This document shows, in pieces, positions 63,482-64,000 of a DNA stretch of 64,000 bases. The stretch spans positions 16,908,974 through 16,972,973 of the forward strand of contig AP025069.1 of assembly GCA_036186865.1 (NCBI GenBank), given 5' to 3'. The first letter of the stretch is position 1. The number at the start of each line of letters is the position of its first letter. A model generated the notes under the pieces. That model saw only the letters and a program-made list of their open reading frames with translations. It was not told where the DNA came from and did no database searches. Both the position numbers and the translations under genes were made by a program. The stretch is from Eustoma russellianum (Eukaryota > Streptophyta > Magnoliopsida > Gentianales > Gentianaceae).

Positions 63482-64000
63482 ACCTTGGCGAAGGAAAAAG
63501 CGTATATATTTATATGATTGGAGCGATGACATAAAAATAAAGCAATGTGTCTATATTCTCAATTGAGTGTTTGCGCCGCTGGGACTGTGTACTCGAACGT
63601 ATATATATGTGGTTGATCCTTTACTCCGCCTTCGCAAATGATGTGTAGGTTCCGCAACATGTTTTGCCCTTGCGAATGTTCCTCGTGAAAAAGAAGTGAA
63701 ACGATTAGATTGCATCAGCAGATATGAAGTGATGATCCAATTATAAATGTACGATGCACATATCGTCGTTGCCCGTAGTGTTTCTACTACAGGCAACTTT
63801 GGTTTTGTCTTGCCAACCCATGTGGGAGACGTAATAAGAAACATATTCATAATTGTTGAGAGATGACATACCCGAGTTGTCTGTATCACAACACTGAAGA
63901 TGGTCCAGCTTAAACATTTAGGTGCGAATGGCATAGATGGTTCTGTTTGTAAGATAAAACCCACGTGCCGTAGTAGGAAGTTGATTAGCCGATGAAAAAA
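63482..64000 (-). mobile_element. LINE F: 3' UTR of another minus-strand L1-type element
   Basis: ACCTTGGCGAAGGAAAAAGC at the gap edge is the 3' arm of the family stem-loop. Further in, GTCTCCCACATGGGTTGG (minus strand) opens a hairpin unit whose stem (63768-63779 with 63786-63797) is 12 bp with one G:U pair. ORF2 would lie beyond the window. No gene within the visible part. Confidence 0.75.

Noticed and set aside
63551..63964. 137-codon minus-strand frame at the right end
   Set aside because: Falls in the LINE F 3' UTR with its hairpin unit; no similarity to LINE proteins.

Overview
This 64-kb window looks like dicot nuclear heterochromatin made almost entirely of nested retrotransposons; I see no host gene. 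Four things place it in a flowering plant. The L1-clade LINEs carry an RNase H domain after the reverse transcriptase. There is a Ty3/Gypsy chromovirus with a C-terminal chromodomain, and Ty1/Copia elements including one with very long SIRE/Maximus-type LTRs. Every recognisable primer-binding site matches initiator-Met tRNA. The species cannot be named from the sequence. Two 10-N gaps (32517-32526, 63472-63481) show that it is a scaffold.

Layout. 1-383: LTR fragment. 384-2852: 5'-truncated LINE A (minus). 2853-15810: left LTR of a giant-LTR, protein-less element (LARD A, minus), broken by a SIRE-like LTR (3651-6278), a 46-bp retro-insertion (5231-5276) and old full-length LINE D (plus, 7293-13478, 12-bp target-site duplication). 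15811-17493: LARD A internal region, PBS and start of its right LTR. 17494-24420: decayed SIRE-like Copia with two LTRs and a ruined gag. 24421-24806: shared repeat. 24807-25616: Copia pol fragment (minus). 25617-31159: LARD B, with a 4.9-kb LTR and only 364 bp of internal sequence. 31160-32715: a third related LTR, whose end is falsely duplicated around the first N gap. 32716-57100: LINE B (minus), bounded by a 16-bp target-site duplication and broken by a complete Copia element (36935-45504, TSD gatgt) and a complete chromovirus (46299-56079, TSD gtgtg). About 57148-63471: LINE C (plus), head to head with LINE B. 63482-64000: 3' UTR of another minus-strand LINE.

How the parts relate. The LINEs are one family: ORF1 (DUF4283 plus zinc knuckle) overlaps ORF2 (endonuclease, RT, zinc finger, RNase H) by an ATGA or TAATG junction. 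Their roughly 1-kb 3' UTRs carry repeated hairpin units and a conserved terminal stem-loop whose arms covary between copies. The chromovirus carries two intervals that behave as in-frame introns and a 60-bp hairpin-plus-TATAAAG tandem array in each LTR. LARD A and LARD B share LTR termini, PBS and polypurine tract with it, so it (or a relative) is a plausible mobilising partner. No element appears autonomous: catalytic residues are changed in the Copia RT and in the chromovirus integrase and protease, and many in-frame stops are TAG where CAG is plausible, as expected from decay of CHG-methylated DNA.
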